From the NCBI RefSeq assembly GCF_900169505.1, contig NZ_LT827021.1, positions 1,922,001-1,986,000 of the forward strand: a stretch of DNA of 64,000 nucleotides. Direction: 5' to 3'. Shown one piece after another: positions 7,536 to 15,505 of this stretch. This stretch comes from Arabiibacter massiliensis (GTDB lineage Bacteria > Actinomycetota > Coriobacteriia > Coriobacteriales > Eggerthellaceae). Position numbers and translations under genes: made by a program. The notes under the pieces were generated by a model. It was not told where the DNA came from and did not search any database. It saw only the letters and a list, made by a program, of their open reading frames with translations. Positions within the stretch are counted from its first letter, which is position 1; each line of letters opens with the position of its first letter.

Positions 7536-9278
7536 CTAATCGAGGTCGCCAGCAATATAGCGCACCGCATGTCGACCGAACGTTATGTTCCGACCCATGC
7601 AGTTGCCCACGAGATACACCGGATAATTGCCGCTGTAGAAGCTGCCCGAACAGGTTCCTGCCGCAAACAGCCCCTCGATGATCTCGTTCGAGTTATCCAG
7701 CACCTGCATGTTCTTGTTGATGCGCAACCCATCGAGCGTTGTCAGCAAGCTTCCGCCGAACCACGCGCCATAGTAGGGAGCTTCTCGAATGGCGGAAAGG
7801 CGATACGCCTCTTTTCCAAAGTCCTCGTCAACGCCTTGATCGTACAAATGATTATAGCGGTCAACGGCCGCGAGGAACGCCTCCTTGTTCGCGCCTTCGA
7901 AACCAAGCTTATCGGCCAGTTCCTCAAGCGTGTCGGCTTTCTGGATGACGCCCATCTCGATTTCCTTCGCATACGCCTCTTCAACGCTCCTGCCGTTGAG
8001 CGTGTTTCGCCACACATTGTTGGAACACCCTTGGGTTTGGAACACCTGCACATCTTGCGGAGCGTTCACATCGAACACCTCGCACCACACGCCGCCCGGA
8101 CGCTGAGCGGCCGCATGGCAGATAGCGTCGTAGTTCGCCGACTCGTTGGTGATGCGCAACCCATGGCGATCCACTTTCAAGAAGGGCATGGACCCTATCC
8201 CCAGCTGTTGCAACTGACCTGGGAAGATAGCATCATCGCTCTCATCGACGTATCCGGCATCCACTCCCGGCTCCACGCCTCCGCGGTCGAATATCATGGC
8301 CGACGGCTCCACGTCCTTAGCCGCCCCGATCCACATGCCCGCCTTGATGCCCATACCCGTGTTGTTTTGATTGAAGTCCACCGCAGTCACGCATTTGGGA
8401 ACGATGGGGTTGATCGCCCGAACCATCGTCGGGTTCCCCGCATACCCGCCAGTCGCCAGCACGATGCCCTTCCGAGCATTGACCTGAACGAAGCCCTCGT
8501 CTGTCTCGAAAACGGCACCGGAAACCCGTCCGGCGTTGTCGTCCTCCCGAACGAGCTTGACCAGATCGTGCTTGAAAAGGATTTGCTTCCCCGACGCCTC
8601 GATGACCTCCTGGAAGCAAGGGTTCTGCGATATGAAGGGCCAGCCGGGAAAGGACGGGTTGCTGTACACGAAGCCATGCTTCTCGAACGGCATATAGTAC
8701 ATCGTGCCGCCTGCACGTCCGTCGCCTCCGTTTTCGGTGTCGACTTCGCAACTGATATCGTACGGGGACATAAGGTCGTAGAGCCATTCAATCATTTCAG
8801 CCGACTCGTCGATCCAAACTTTCGACACCGAGGCATCATTCTTGAACGACGCGTACCGGTTGAGCTCGTTGAGCAGACGCCCCTTGTCGATCTGATGATC
8901 CTCGGGAGTGAAGCGCGTGTTCACGGCGCCTATGTCCCAATGGTTGTCCGCTATGTGGTCGGACTTCTCGCACAACAGGAAATCCAATCCGAGCTGCGCC
9001 GCCGTGGCACCGGCCGCCAACCCGGTGCATCCCGCGCCGACGATTAACACATCGCAGTCGAGCGTCTTCGCGATATCCGAGATTTCGGGGGCATTTCCCA
9101 ACCACGCGGGAGCACCGCTCGGCTCAACACCGCCCGACCCCGTGTCAGCCTCGGCCTCCTGAACGCGGGGGGCGCACCCGCCGAGCCCCAGCGCCGCCAT
9201 CGTCCCCGCGGTCGCAGCGCCTGCCAAAAAGCTCCTGCGCGACACCGCTTTCCGTCCTATAGTCTTGTCGAGTCCCAT
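7536..9278 (-). CDS. Tat-exported FAD-dependent reductase (fumarate/urocanate reductase family)
   Basis: The 580-residue protein starts with a twin-arginine signal (SRRSFLAGAAT) ending in LGLGGC, which may be a lipobox. A Rossmann FAD site follows (DVLIVGAGCTGLAAG), then a FAD_binding_2 body with DRHGLRITNES, the region that holds catalytic residues in the fumarate reductase family. The C-terminus closes the flavin site (GNCMGRNITFGRHAVRYI). There is no heme domain, so electrons must come from a separate quinol-linked cytochrome. The start at 9278 has AAGGAGGAG close upstream; a longer frame to 9323 lacks this. It is divergent from a membrane LuxR regulator. The substrate, some unsaturated organic acceptor, is not predictable. 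Confidence 0.9.
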   Translation of the reverse strand: MGLDKTIGRKAVSRRSFLAGAATAGTMAALGLGGCAPRVQEAEADTGSGGVEPSGAPAWLGNAPEISDIAKTLDCDVLIVGAGCTGLAAGATAAQLGLDFLLCEKSDHIADNHWDIGAVNTRFTPEDHQIDKGRLLNELNRYASFKNDASVSKVWIDESAEMIEWLYDLMSPYDISCEVDTENGGDGRAGGTMYYMPFEKHGFVYSNPSFPGWPFISQNPCFQEVIEASGKQILFKHDLVKLVREDDNAGRVSGAVFETDEGFVQVNARKGIVLATGGYAGNPTMVRAINPIVPKCVTAVDFNQNNTGMGIKAGMWIGAAKDVEPSAMIFDRGGVEPGVDAGYVDESDDAIFPGQLQQLGIGSMPFLKVDRHGLRITNESANYDAICHAAAQRPGGVWCEVFDVNAPQDVQVFQTQGCSNNVWRNTLNGRSVEEAYAKEIEMGVIQKADTLEELADKLGFEGANKEAFLAAVDRYNHLYDQGVDEDFGKEAYRLSAIREAPYYGAWFGGSLLTTLDGLRINKNMQVLDNSNEIIEGLFAAGTCSGSFYSGNYPVYLVGNCMGRNITFGRHAVRYIAGDLD

Positions 9279-9385
9279 AGCTCCTCCTTGTTTTTGCGAC
9301 CGGGCGCCTCTATGCCCGGCCATGAACGACAGTGCTATACTACCGACCGAATCGCTCTGCCTTCATCACCCAGCGCAGGGGCTTT

Positions 9386-9420
9386 TCACCTGGTCAAGCC
9401 ATCTCACTCACCTAAGGTGA
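9386..9420. promoter_or_regulatory. Candidate LuxR operator between reductase and regulator
   Basis: The palindrome TCACCTAAGGTGA at 9408-9420 is perfect apart from its centre base. A related partial site, TCACCTGGTCA, lies at 9386-9396, about two helical turns away. Both are in the 161-base gap between the divergent reductase and regulator genes. Position and symmetry suggest the binding site of the adjacent LuxR protein; this is inference. Confidence 0.5.
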
Positions 9421-9439
9421 CAGAGTCTAGGAGTGCAGT

Positions 9440-10852
9440 ATGACGAGCAGAAGCAGCATTTCCCCTTATGCCAAGGCGTTGCCGGCGCTCTGTTTCCTCG
9501 CCCTCTGCTTTTCTTCGTTGTATGGATGGATGGTCAATGCGAGCCTGTTCGCGGAAACGGCGCTCTTCGCGCCTTTCACGCGCGATGCCTCCATGCTCCT
9601 TTCGGCGGCTCTGTTCGTCATACTGGCAATCGCCGCCAACAGGCGGCCCGATTTTCTTGACAATCGCCTGATGTCGCTTGTATCCCTTGGATGCCTTGCA
9701 AGCTCGGCTATCGTCATTCCCCTCGCTTTTCAGGTACAAAGCCCTGCGTTCACCTTTGCAGGGCTCGCGCTTTTCACGGTGGGCGGGATTTGGCCCCAAG
9801 CGACCATGCTCGTCGCCATTGCTTCTCTGCCTGCCCACCAGAAGCGAGCGGTGATCGTTGCCGGTGCAGTGTTGGCCGGCGCCGTCATCCGCTCGATTGC
9901 AGATCCGCCGCCCTTCATGCCGAGCCTGGCGCTCCTCGTCATCGGCCAAGCCGCAACGCTCCTGCTCCTTCATCGCGCAACCAGCCCCGCATTCAACCGA
10001 ATAGCCAGAGGCGCGCCGGCATCCGATCTCCTGATCGCGGATCCCGATGCATTCCTTAAACCGACGCATGCCCTCTTTCCCTGCATCTTGCTGTTCTGCA
10101 TAGGATCGAGCTATGGCTCCATCTTCTACGAAGGTGCGGACTCCACGTATTTCTGGTTTTGCGTCACGGTTCTAGCCATTGCGTTTTTATGGATCGCCTT
10201 CGGCACGAGCAGACTGAGGGAGGATATGCTCTTTTCCGCCTCCGTGTTGCTGGTGTTGGCCGGATTCATGATGGTGCCCTTCTCGGCGCAGCTCAGCTAT
10301 CCCCTTCCCGGCGCGCTGCTCGCAAGCGGAGGGATCTGCTTCAATATCTTGTTCTGGCTCGTGCTGGCCGCCATCGGCGCACGCAACGTTTACGCCCTCA
10401 TCCCAACATTCGCCCTCGCGAGCTGCATGAATTATCTGGGGGTGGAAATAGGCGCAACGGCCGGGCATATTTCAGCCGCAGCCATAGGCGATCAGACGGC
10501 AGGGGCCATCGCGCTCGTCGCCGGCTTCGTATTCGTCTCGTTTCTGTGGCTGTTCTTTCGCCGATTCAGCTTCAGCGATACCATTCAGGGCGTTGAAATC
10601 ATGAAGCCCATCGTCGTGAAGACAAGCGAGAGCGTGCAGGAAATCGCTTGCAAGCAGCTGGCAGAGCAACGCGGGCTCACCGACAGGGAGCTCGAGATTT
10701 TCACCATGATGGCGAAGGGCCGCAACACCAAGTTCATCCAAGAGCAGCTGGTGATCTCCCCCAATACCGTGAGATCCCACATCAAGCACATCTACCAGAA
10801 GCTCGACGTGCACTCGCAGCAAGAGCTCATCGACCTTGTCGAAGCCCAGTAG
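9440..10852 (+). CDS. LuxR-type regulator with large N-terminal membrane domain
   Basis: The 470-residue protein has about a dozen hydrophobic segments over residues 1-375 and a C-terminal LuxR HTH. The HTH reads LTDRELEIFTMMAKGRNT, then ISPNTVRSHIKHIYQKLDV. This architecture is typical of Eggerthellaceae and is known next to catechol dehydroxylase genes of Eggerthella lenta. The membrane part could bind the substrate or redox partner of the neighbouring enzyme. The ATG is preceded by AGGAG. It probably controls the divergent flavin reductase. Confidence 0.88.
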   Translation: MTSRSSISPYAKALPALCFLALCFSSLYGWMVNASLFAETALFAPFTRDASMLLSAALFVILAIAANRRPDFLDNRLMSLVSLGCLASSAIVIPLAFQVQSPAFTFAGLALFTVGGIWPQATMLVAIASLPAHQKRAVIVAGAVLAGAVIRSIADPPPFMPSLALLVIGQAATLLLLHRATSPAFNRIARGAPASDLLIADPDAFLKPTHALFPCILLFCIGSSYGSIFYEGADSTYFWFCVTVLAIAFLWIAFGTSRLREDMLFSASVLLVLAGFMMVPFSAQLSYPLPGALLASGGICFNILFWLVLAAIGARNVYALIPTFALASCMNYLGVEIGATAGHISAAAIGDQTAGAIALVAGFVFVSFLWLFFRRFSFSDTIQGVEIMKPIVVKTSESVQEIACKQLAEQRGLTDRELEIFTMMAKGRNTKFIQEQLVISPNTVRSHIKHIYQKLDVHSQQELIDLVEAQ

Positions 10853-10907
10853 GGCGCACGCGAGCATCCGCCACGCCCCGTTGAGCGGGAGAACGCTCCA
10901 GGCAACG

Positions 10908-10942
10908 AAAAAGCCCGCCTCCCGGCGAGGGGAAGCGGGCTT
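10908..10942 (-). terminator. Rho-independent terminator of rplM-rpsI
   Basis: AAGCCCGC and GCGGGCTT pair around a GC-rich inner loop that can extend the stem. On the minus strand the hairpin is followed by TTTTT. It lies 31 bases past the rpsI stop. Confidence 0.85.
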
Positions 10943-10972
10943 GCAGAAAACGTGCTGCTCTCGAGCGATTTC

Positions 10973-11365
10973 CTAGCGCTTCGAGAACTGCGGGCGCTTG
11001 CGGGCCTTCTTCAGGCCGTACTTCTTGCGCTCCACCATGCGGGCGTCGCGCGTGAGGAATCCGGCCTTCTTGAGCTCGGCGCGGTAATCGCCGGCCTCGA
11101 GCAGGGCGCGGGAGATGCCGTGGCGCAGCGCGCCGGCCTGGCCCGAGATGCCGCCGCCGTCGATGCGGGCGAGCACGTCGAAGTGACCGGCGGTGTCCGT
11201 CACCTTGAACGGGGCGAGCGCGTAGTTCACCAGGGCCTCGCGGCCGAAGTACTGCTGGGCCTCGCGGCCGTTGATGGTCACCTTGCCGGTGCCGGGAACG
11301 AGGCGCACGCGGGCGACGGCGTTCTTGCGACGGCCGGTGCCGTAATACAAAGCTTCACCTGCCAT
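10973..11365 (-). CDS. rpsI: 30S ribosomal protein S9
   Basis: The 130-residue protein has the S9 signature [19 protein letters not shown] and the basic tail RKRPQFSKR, whose last Lys-Arg reaches the P-site tRNA in ribosomes. It starts three bases after the rplM stop, so the two are cotranscribed as in most bacteria. Length and conservation are normal. Confidence 0.98.
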   Translation of the reverse strand: MAGEALYYGTGRRKNAVARVRLVPGTGKVTINGREAQQYFGREALVNYALAPFKVTDTAGHFDVLARIDGGGISGQAGALRHGISRALLEAGDYRAELKKAGFLTRDARMVERKKYGLKKARKRPQFSKR

Positions 11366-11368
11366 GGG

Positions 11369-11803
11369 TTAACCCTCCATCTTGATCTCGCGGGGCTGCT
11401 GAGCCATGTGCGGATGCTCGGCACCCGCGTACACCTTGAGCTTCTTGCCCATGGCGCGACCGAGCGTGTTCTTCGGCAGCATGCCCTTCACGGCATGCTC
11501 GATCACGCGCTCCGGATGCTTGGCCATGGCCTCTTCGAAGGTCTCGGACTTCAGCCCGCCGGGGAAACCGCTGTGGCGGTAGTAGCTCTTAGACTGGGCC
11601 TTCGTACCCGTCACGCGGATCTTGTCCGCATTGACGATGATCACGAAGTCGCCGGTGTCCACGTGCGGCGTGTACTGCGGCTTGTGCTTGCCCTTGAGAA
11701 TCTGCGCGGCCTTCACGGCGACGCGGCCCAGAACCTGGTCCGTGGCGTCGATCAAGACCCATTCGCGCTCAACTTCGTTGGGCTTCGCGTAATACGTCTT
11801 CAC
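11369..11803 (-). CDS. rplM: 50S ribosomal protein L13
   Basis: The 144-residue protein matches L13 throughout: [17 protein letters not shown] near the start, [18 protein letters not shown], then [18 protein letters not shown]. It is an early-assembling large subunit protein. It is the first gene of the rplM-rpsI operon, transcribed from a strong promoter at 12037-12066 through a leader of roughly 225 bases. Confidence 0.98.
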   Translation of the reverse strand: MKTYYAKPNEVEREWVLIDATDQVLGRVAVKAAQILKGKHKPQYTPHVDTGDFVIIVNADKIRVTGTKAQSKSYYRHSGFPGGLKSETFEEAMAKHPERVIEHAVKGMLPKNTLGRAMGKKLKVYAGAEHPHMAQQPREIKMEG

Positions 11804-12036
11804 TGTCTTCCTCCAAAAATCTTGTCCTACCCCGCCGTGCGGGGCGGGATTTCCGTCGCTTGACCGTCGGCTCGGCTAGCCGCGCCGACCGCGTTCGCAG
11901 CGGATGATCGGTTTCAAAAGTGCAGGTCGATCGGATGCCGGGTTCCTACGCCGACGCGCTGCTCAGGCCTGGACTCCTTCGCGGGCGCTTCCGCTTCTTC
12001 ACTGCATGCACGGGGCTTTCGAAAGCGAACCTTTGC
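11804..12036 (-). promoter_or_regulatory. Long 5' leader of rplM-rpsI, possible autoregulatory RNA
   Basis: About 230 bases separate the predicted transcription start from the rplM ATG. A GC-rich hairpin (CCCCGC / GCGGGG at 11830-11844) lies 27 bases upstream of the start codon. Leaders of L13 operons are autoregulatory in some bacteria, but I could not match this one to a known L13 leader structure. No protein-coding signal is visible in the stretch. Confidence 0.35.
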
Positions 12037-12066
12037 ATTGTAAACGGGTGCTTCGCCAGAAGTCAA
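12037..12066 (-). promoter_or_regulatory. Housekeeping promoter of rplM-rpsI
   Basis: On the minus strand, TTGACT (12061-12066) and TACAAT (12037-12042) are 18 bp apart. This is close to the sigma-70 consensus and among the strongest promoter matches I found in the window, as expected for ribosomal protein genes. Confidence 0.75.
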
Positions 12067-12130
12067 CGAAAAACCACACGTACGCAGGTCAATTTCATAA
12101 ACGCGGGCAGACGTGTCGGGGACACGCGGC

Positions 12131-12595
12131 CTACGAGGCGTCGCGGCCGATGTAAACGACGATCTCGCCTTCGTAGCTGCCTCCGCTGCTCCCGTTGACC
12201 ACCTCGCCGAAGCCGAGCGTCTCCGCGATGGATTCGGCCGCCGCACGCTCGCCCAGGTCGCCGTACACCACGACCGTGTTGGGGATGTCGCATCCGAACA
12301 CGCCGCGCACGCGGAAGCCGCGCGACTCAAGCTTATCGAAGAATTCGGAGCCGATCTCCTCGGCGGACGCGTCGCATTGGAGCATGACCTCGTAGCCCCA
12401 CTTGTCGCTCACCTCGTCGAACGTGACGGGCGAAGTCGCTGCGGGGGCGAGCTCCTGCGGCTGCTCCTGGGCCATGCCGAACGGCAGCGCGACGAAGGCG
12501 ATCATGTCGCGGTAGTCCACGATGACCGCGACTGCCACAAGGCCGATCACGACGAACACGCGCGCAAGCGCCGTGGAAACCGGACCGTGCCTCAT
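12131..12595 (-). CDS. Membrane-anchored protein with LytR C-terminal-like domain
   Basis: The 154-residue protein has one N-terminal membrane helix (about 10-38) and an exported domain. Residues about 65-150 follow the LytR_C pattern: a first beta strand (YEVMLQC), a helix, GFRVRGV, TVVVYGDLGERAAAESIAE, and a last strand ending VVYIGRD. LytR_C domains occur on cell wall ligases and as stand-alone proteins of unknown role. AAGGGGG lies before the ATG. It is divergent from the B3/B4 gene and its upstream neighbour is the ribosomal operon, so context adds nothing. The family assignment is by eye. Confidence 0.6.
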   Translation of the reverse strand: MRHGPVSTALARVFVVIGLVAVAVIVDYRDMIAFVALPFGMAQEQPQELAPAATSPVTFDEVSDKWGYEVMLQCDASAEEIGSEFFDKLESRGFRVRGVFGCDIPNTVVVYGDLGERAAAESIAETLGFGEVVNGSSGGSYEGEIVVYIGRDAS

Positions 12596-12777
12596 GTTCG
12601 CCCCCTTTCGCCGGGATCGCCTCCCCGTCCGTCACAGTATAGTGCGCCCGGCCGCCCGCGTCATCGGGGAAAGCCGCGTGATGCGCGCCAGACCCGCCGA
12701 GGGCGTTGACCGCATGCGGCGCGTTGGGTAAGCTGGAAGGCGATCCCCAGCCAGCCGGCACGAGAGAAGGAGCGCGC

Positions 12778-13503
12778 ATGCAGAAGTTCATCGCGGAGGA
12801 GTCGTTCTGGGAGCTGTTCCCCGAGGCCGCCATCGGCATCATCGTGGTGCACGGCATGAAGCGGGCCGCCGACGTGCCACCCGAGGACGCCGCCGCCATC
12901 GCGCGGCTGCTGCGCGAGGCCAACGCCGCCGCCGATAGGCACCTCACCAGCAACACCATCTCGGAGAACGAGGTGGTGCGCGTGTGGCGCGAGGCATTCC
13001 AGAGGTTCAAGACGAAGAAGGGCGCGCGCTGCTCGGTGGAGAACCTGCTCAAGCGCGTGCTGAAGGGCAACCCGGTGGGATCCATCACGCCGTCGGTGGA
13101 TATCTACAACGCCATCTCGCTGAAATACGCGCTGCCCGTGGGCGGCGAGGATTTGGGTTCGCTCGTGGGCGATTTCCGGCTGGGCATCACGGAAGGCGGC
13201 GACGCGTTTTTGCCCATCGGCGAGGACGAGGACGACCCCACGTTGCCGGGCGAGCTGTGTTACCGCGACGACGAGGGCGCGGTGTGCCGCTGCTGGAACT
13301 GGCGCGACGGACAGCGCTCGGCCCTCACGGACGACTCGGAGAGCGCCATCCTGGTCATGGAGTGCGTCGATCCCGCGCGCCGCGCCGACCTTGAGATCGC
13401 CCTCGACGAGTTCGCCCAGCTCATGGAGCGTTACCTGGGGGCAAAAGTCAGGATGCGCACCGTCATCGACCGCGCGCATCCCGAGATAGTCATCGCCGAC
13501 TAG
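12778..13503 (+). CDS. Stand-alone B3/B4 tRNA-binding-domain protein
   Basis: The 241-residue protein resembles the B3/B4 editing domain of phenylalanyl-tRNA synthetase beta as a free protein. The characteristic pattern is visible: NTISENEVVRVWREAFQRF, VENLLKRVLKGN, SVDIYNAISLKYALPVGGEDL, then a beta-rich second half. Free B3/B4 proteins are thought to act on misacylated tRNAs or related substrates, but their function is poorly established. The start at 12778 follows AGAAGGAG; an upstream start at 12706 lacks such a site. It stands alone and ends in a family C palindrome. Confidence 0.75.
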   Translation: MQKFIAEESFWELFPEAAIGIIVVHGMKRAADVPPEDAAAIARLLREANAAADRHLTSNTISENEVVRVWREAFQRFKTKKGARCSVENLLKRVLKGNPVGSITPSVDIYNAISLKYALPVGGEDLGSLVGDFRLGITEGGDAFLPIGEDEDDPTLPGELCYRDDEGAVCRCWNWRDGQRSALTDDSESAILVMECVDPARRADLEIALDEFAQLMERYLGAKVRMRTVIDRAHPEIVIAD

Positions 13504-13508
13504 CGAAA

Positions 13509-13545
13509 AATGTCCCAAAAGGGGGTAGGCACCTTTTGGGACATT
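13509..13545. repeat. Palindromic repeat family C, copy 1
   Basis: AATGTCCCAAAAGG and its complement form a 14-bp stem around GGGTAGGCA. It fills the gap between two convergent genes, six bases from one stop and seven from the other. The same TGTCCCAAA core recurs at 22967 and 44446, so this is a dispersed element that may also serve as a two-way terminator. Confidence 0.8.
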
Positions 13546-13551
13546 CGGAGC

Positions 13552-13863
13552 TTACTCGTCCTTCTTGCCGAACAGGCCGCCCAGCAGGTCGCCGAATTTC
13601 GAACCCTCGGCGGTGATGCTGGCGATAACGTCGTGCACTGCGCCCTCCTGCATGAGGCCGGACAGATGCTCGACCACGTCGCCGCCCTTCTCCTGCACCT
13701 GGGCGAGCACGCCCTCGGCAACCGCCGCGATGTCGATGTCGCCGATGCCCTCGCCGGTGATCTTCTGGATGGCCGCGCCCGGATCGGCCGTGAACTCCTT
13801 CAGCAGCTCAGGAGCCTTCTGGATCTCGCCCGCCACTTTGTCGATAATCGCTTGAATGTCCAT
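13552..13863 (-). CDS. Small acidic helical protein of unknown function
   Basis: The 103-residue protein has no signal or membrane segment. It looks like a helical bundle: the first 40 residues (MDIQAIIDKVAGEIQKAPEL onward) are amphipathic, and the tail is FGDLLGGLFGKKDE. The start at 13863 is preceded by GAAAGGA. I do not recognise a named family. It is convergent with the B3/B4 gene and lies downstream of metY in the same direction, separated by 84 bases. Confidence 0.65.
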   Translation of the reverse strand: MDIQAIIDKVAGEIQKAPELLKEFTADPGAAIQKITGEGIGDIDIAAVAEGVLAQVQEKGGDVVEHLSGLMQEGAVHDVIASITAEGSKFGDLLGGLFGKKDE

Positions 13864-13947
13864 CGTCGTCCTTTCGGATCGTCCCTTGACCATGGGCCCA
13901 GTATAGCGAGCGTGCCCAAGCGGTGAGAGCCGGTCTGCGCGATGCAA

Positions 13948-15234
13948 CTAAACGTTGACTGCGGCGAGCGCCTGGTCGACGTCGGCGATGAGGTCCTCGG
14001 TGGCCTCGATGCCGCACGACAGGCGGATGAGATCGGGCGTGATGCCGGCCGCGGCCAGCTCCTCGTCGTTCATCTGGCGGTGCGTGGCGTTGGCCGGATG
14101 CAGCACGCAGGTTCGCGCGTCGGCCACGTGCGTGGCGATCTGCGCGAGCTTGAGGTTGGCCATGAACGTCTCGGCCGCCGCGCGCCCGCCGGCCACGCCG
14201 AAGCTCACCACGCCGCTCGTGCCGCCGGGCAGGTACTTCTGCGCCAGCTCGTGCTGCGCGTCGCCGGGCAGGCCGGGGTAGCGCACCCACGCGATCTTCG
14301 GATGCGCGGCCAGGTGCTCGGCCAGCGCGAGGCCGTTTCGGTTGTGCTGGGCCATGCGCAGGTGCAGGCTCTCGAGCCCCAGGTTGATGAGGTAGGCGCT
14401 CTGCGGCGACTGCGAGCAGCCGAAGTCGCGCATGAGCTGGGCCGTCGCCTTTGTGATGAACGCGCCGCCCAAGCCGAAGCGCTCGGCGTACACCACGCCG
14501 TGGTAGCTTTCGTCGGGCTGCGTGAGGCCGGGGAACTTGTCCGCGTGTGCGAACCAGTCGAAGCGGCCGGCGTCCACGATGACCCCGCCCACGCTCGCGC
14601 CGTGCCCGTCCATGTACTTGGTGGTGGAGTGCGTGACGATGTCGGCGCCCCATTCGATGGGACGGCAGTTCACCGGCGTGGGGAACGTGTTGTCCACGAT
14701 GAGCGGCACCCCGTGCGCGTGCGCGGCTTGCGCGAACCGCTCGATGTCGAGCACCGTGAGCGCGGGGTTGGCCACTGTCTCGCCGAAGACGGCCTTCGTG
14801 TTGGGGCGGAACGCGGCTTCCAGCTCCTCGTCGGTGCAGTCGGGCGCGACGAACGTGAACTCCACGCCCATGCGCTTCATGGTGACGGCGAACAGGTTGT
14901 ACGTGCCGCCGTACAGGGCCGAGCTGGCCACCACGTGGTCGCCGCAGCCCGCGATGTTGAACACGGCGAAGAAGTTGGCCGCTTGGCCCGACGACGTGAG
15001 CATGGCCGCCGCGCCGCCCTCGAGCTCGGCGATCTTGGCCGCCACGAAGTCGTTCGTGGGGTTGGCGAGACGCGTGTAGAAGTAGCCCGACTCCTCGAGG
15101 TCGAAGAGCTTGCCCATGTGCTCGCTCGTGTCGTACTTCCAGGTGGTGGACTGGTAGATGGGGATCTGGCGCGGCTCGCCGTCGCCGGGACGGTAGCCGC
15201 CTTGCACGCAGGTGGTTCCGATGGACTCGCTCAT
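13948..15234 (-). CDS. metY: O-acetylhomoserine sulfhydrylase (PLP-dependent)
   Basis: This 428-residue Cys/Met-metabolism PLP enzyme has the PLP lysine in THSTTKYMDGHG and the early SESIGTTCVQGGY motif common in MetY proteins. Its length fits MetY rather than the shorter MetB/MetC. It should make homocysteine directly from O-acetylhomoserine and sulfide. This matches the acetyl-type MetA encoded at 18448. The start at 15234 follows AAGGAG. A cystathionine gamma-synthase-like role cannot be excluded by eye. Confidence 0.88.
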   Translation of the reverse strand: MSESIGTTCVQGGYRPGDGEPRQIPIYQSTTWKYDTSEHMGKLFDLEESGYFYTRLANPTNDFVAAKIAELEGGAAAMLTSSGQAANFFAVFNIAGCGDHVVASSALYGGTYNLFAVTMKRMGVEFTFVAPDCTDEELEAAFRPNTKAVFGETVANPALTVLDIERFAQAAHAHGVPLIVDNTFPTPVNCRPIEWGADIVTHSTTKYMDGHGASVGGVIVDAGRFDWFAHADKFPGLTQPDESYHGVVYAERFGLGGAFITKATAQLMRDFGCSQSPQSAYLINLGLESLHLRMAQHNRNGLALAEHLAAHPKIAWVRYPGLPGDAQHELAQKYLPGGTSGVVSFGVAGGRAAAETFMANLKLAQIATHVADARTCVLHPANATHRQMNDEELAAAGITPDLIRLSCGIEATEDLIADVDQALAAVNV

Positions 15235-15372
15235 GGGGTTGCTCCTTGATGGATCCGGGGGTCGATGCGTCCGGATCATTATAGGGGCGACCGCACCGTG
15301 CGCGGTAGTGCCGAGTTTCCGATACTATGTTATCGCATAGAGCGATAATGGAGCTATCGGTATTCCGCGTAC

Positions 15373-15490
15373 TGTCATCCTGAGCGAGCGAGTCGAAGGA
15401 TCCCGTGCGGCGGTAGCAGTGGCGTTTCCAGCTGGCGCCGCGCGGGATCCTTCGACTGCGGCGGCTTCGCCGCCTCCGCTCAGGATGACA
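15373..15490. repeat. Inverted pair of the CATCCTGAG repeat (family D)
   Basis: A left unit (15373-15412) and a right unit (15436-15490) face each other and share CATCCTGAGCG, GTCGAAGGATCCCG and the GCGGCG tip. Together they would form a hairpin of over 30 bp, with an extra small stem in the right arm (GGCGGCTTCGCCGCC). It lies 15 bases past the aminotransferase stop. The same units occur inside purL at 45368 and 45675 and as a fragment at 57292. The rest of 15235-15505 holds the metY promoter region with no clear boxes. Confidence 0.85.
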
Positions 15491-15505
15491 AAGCGCGCAG
15501 CCCTT

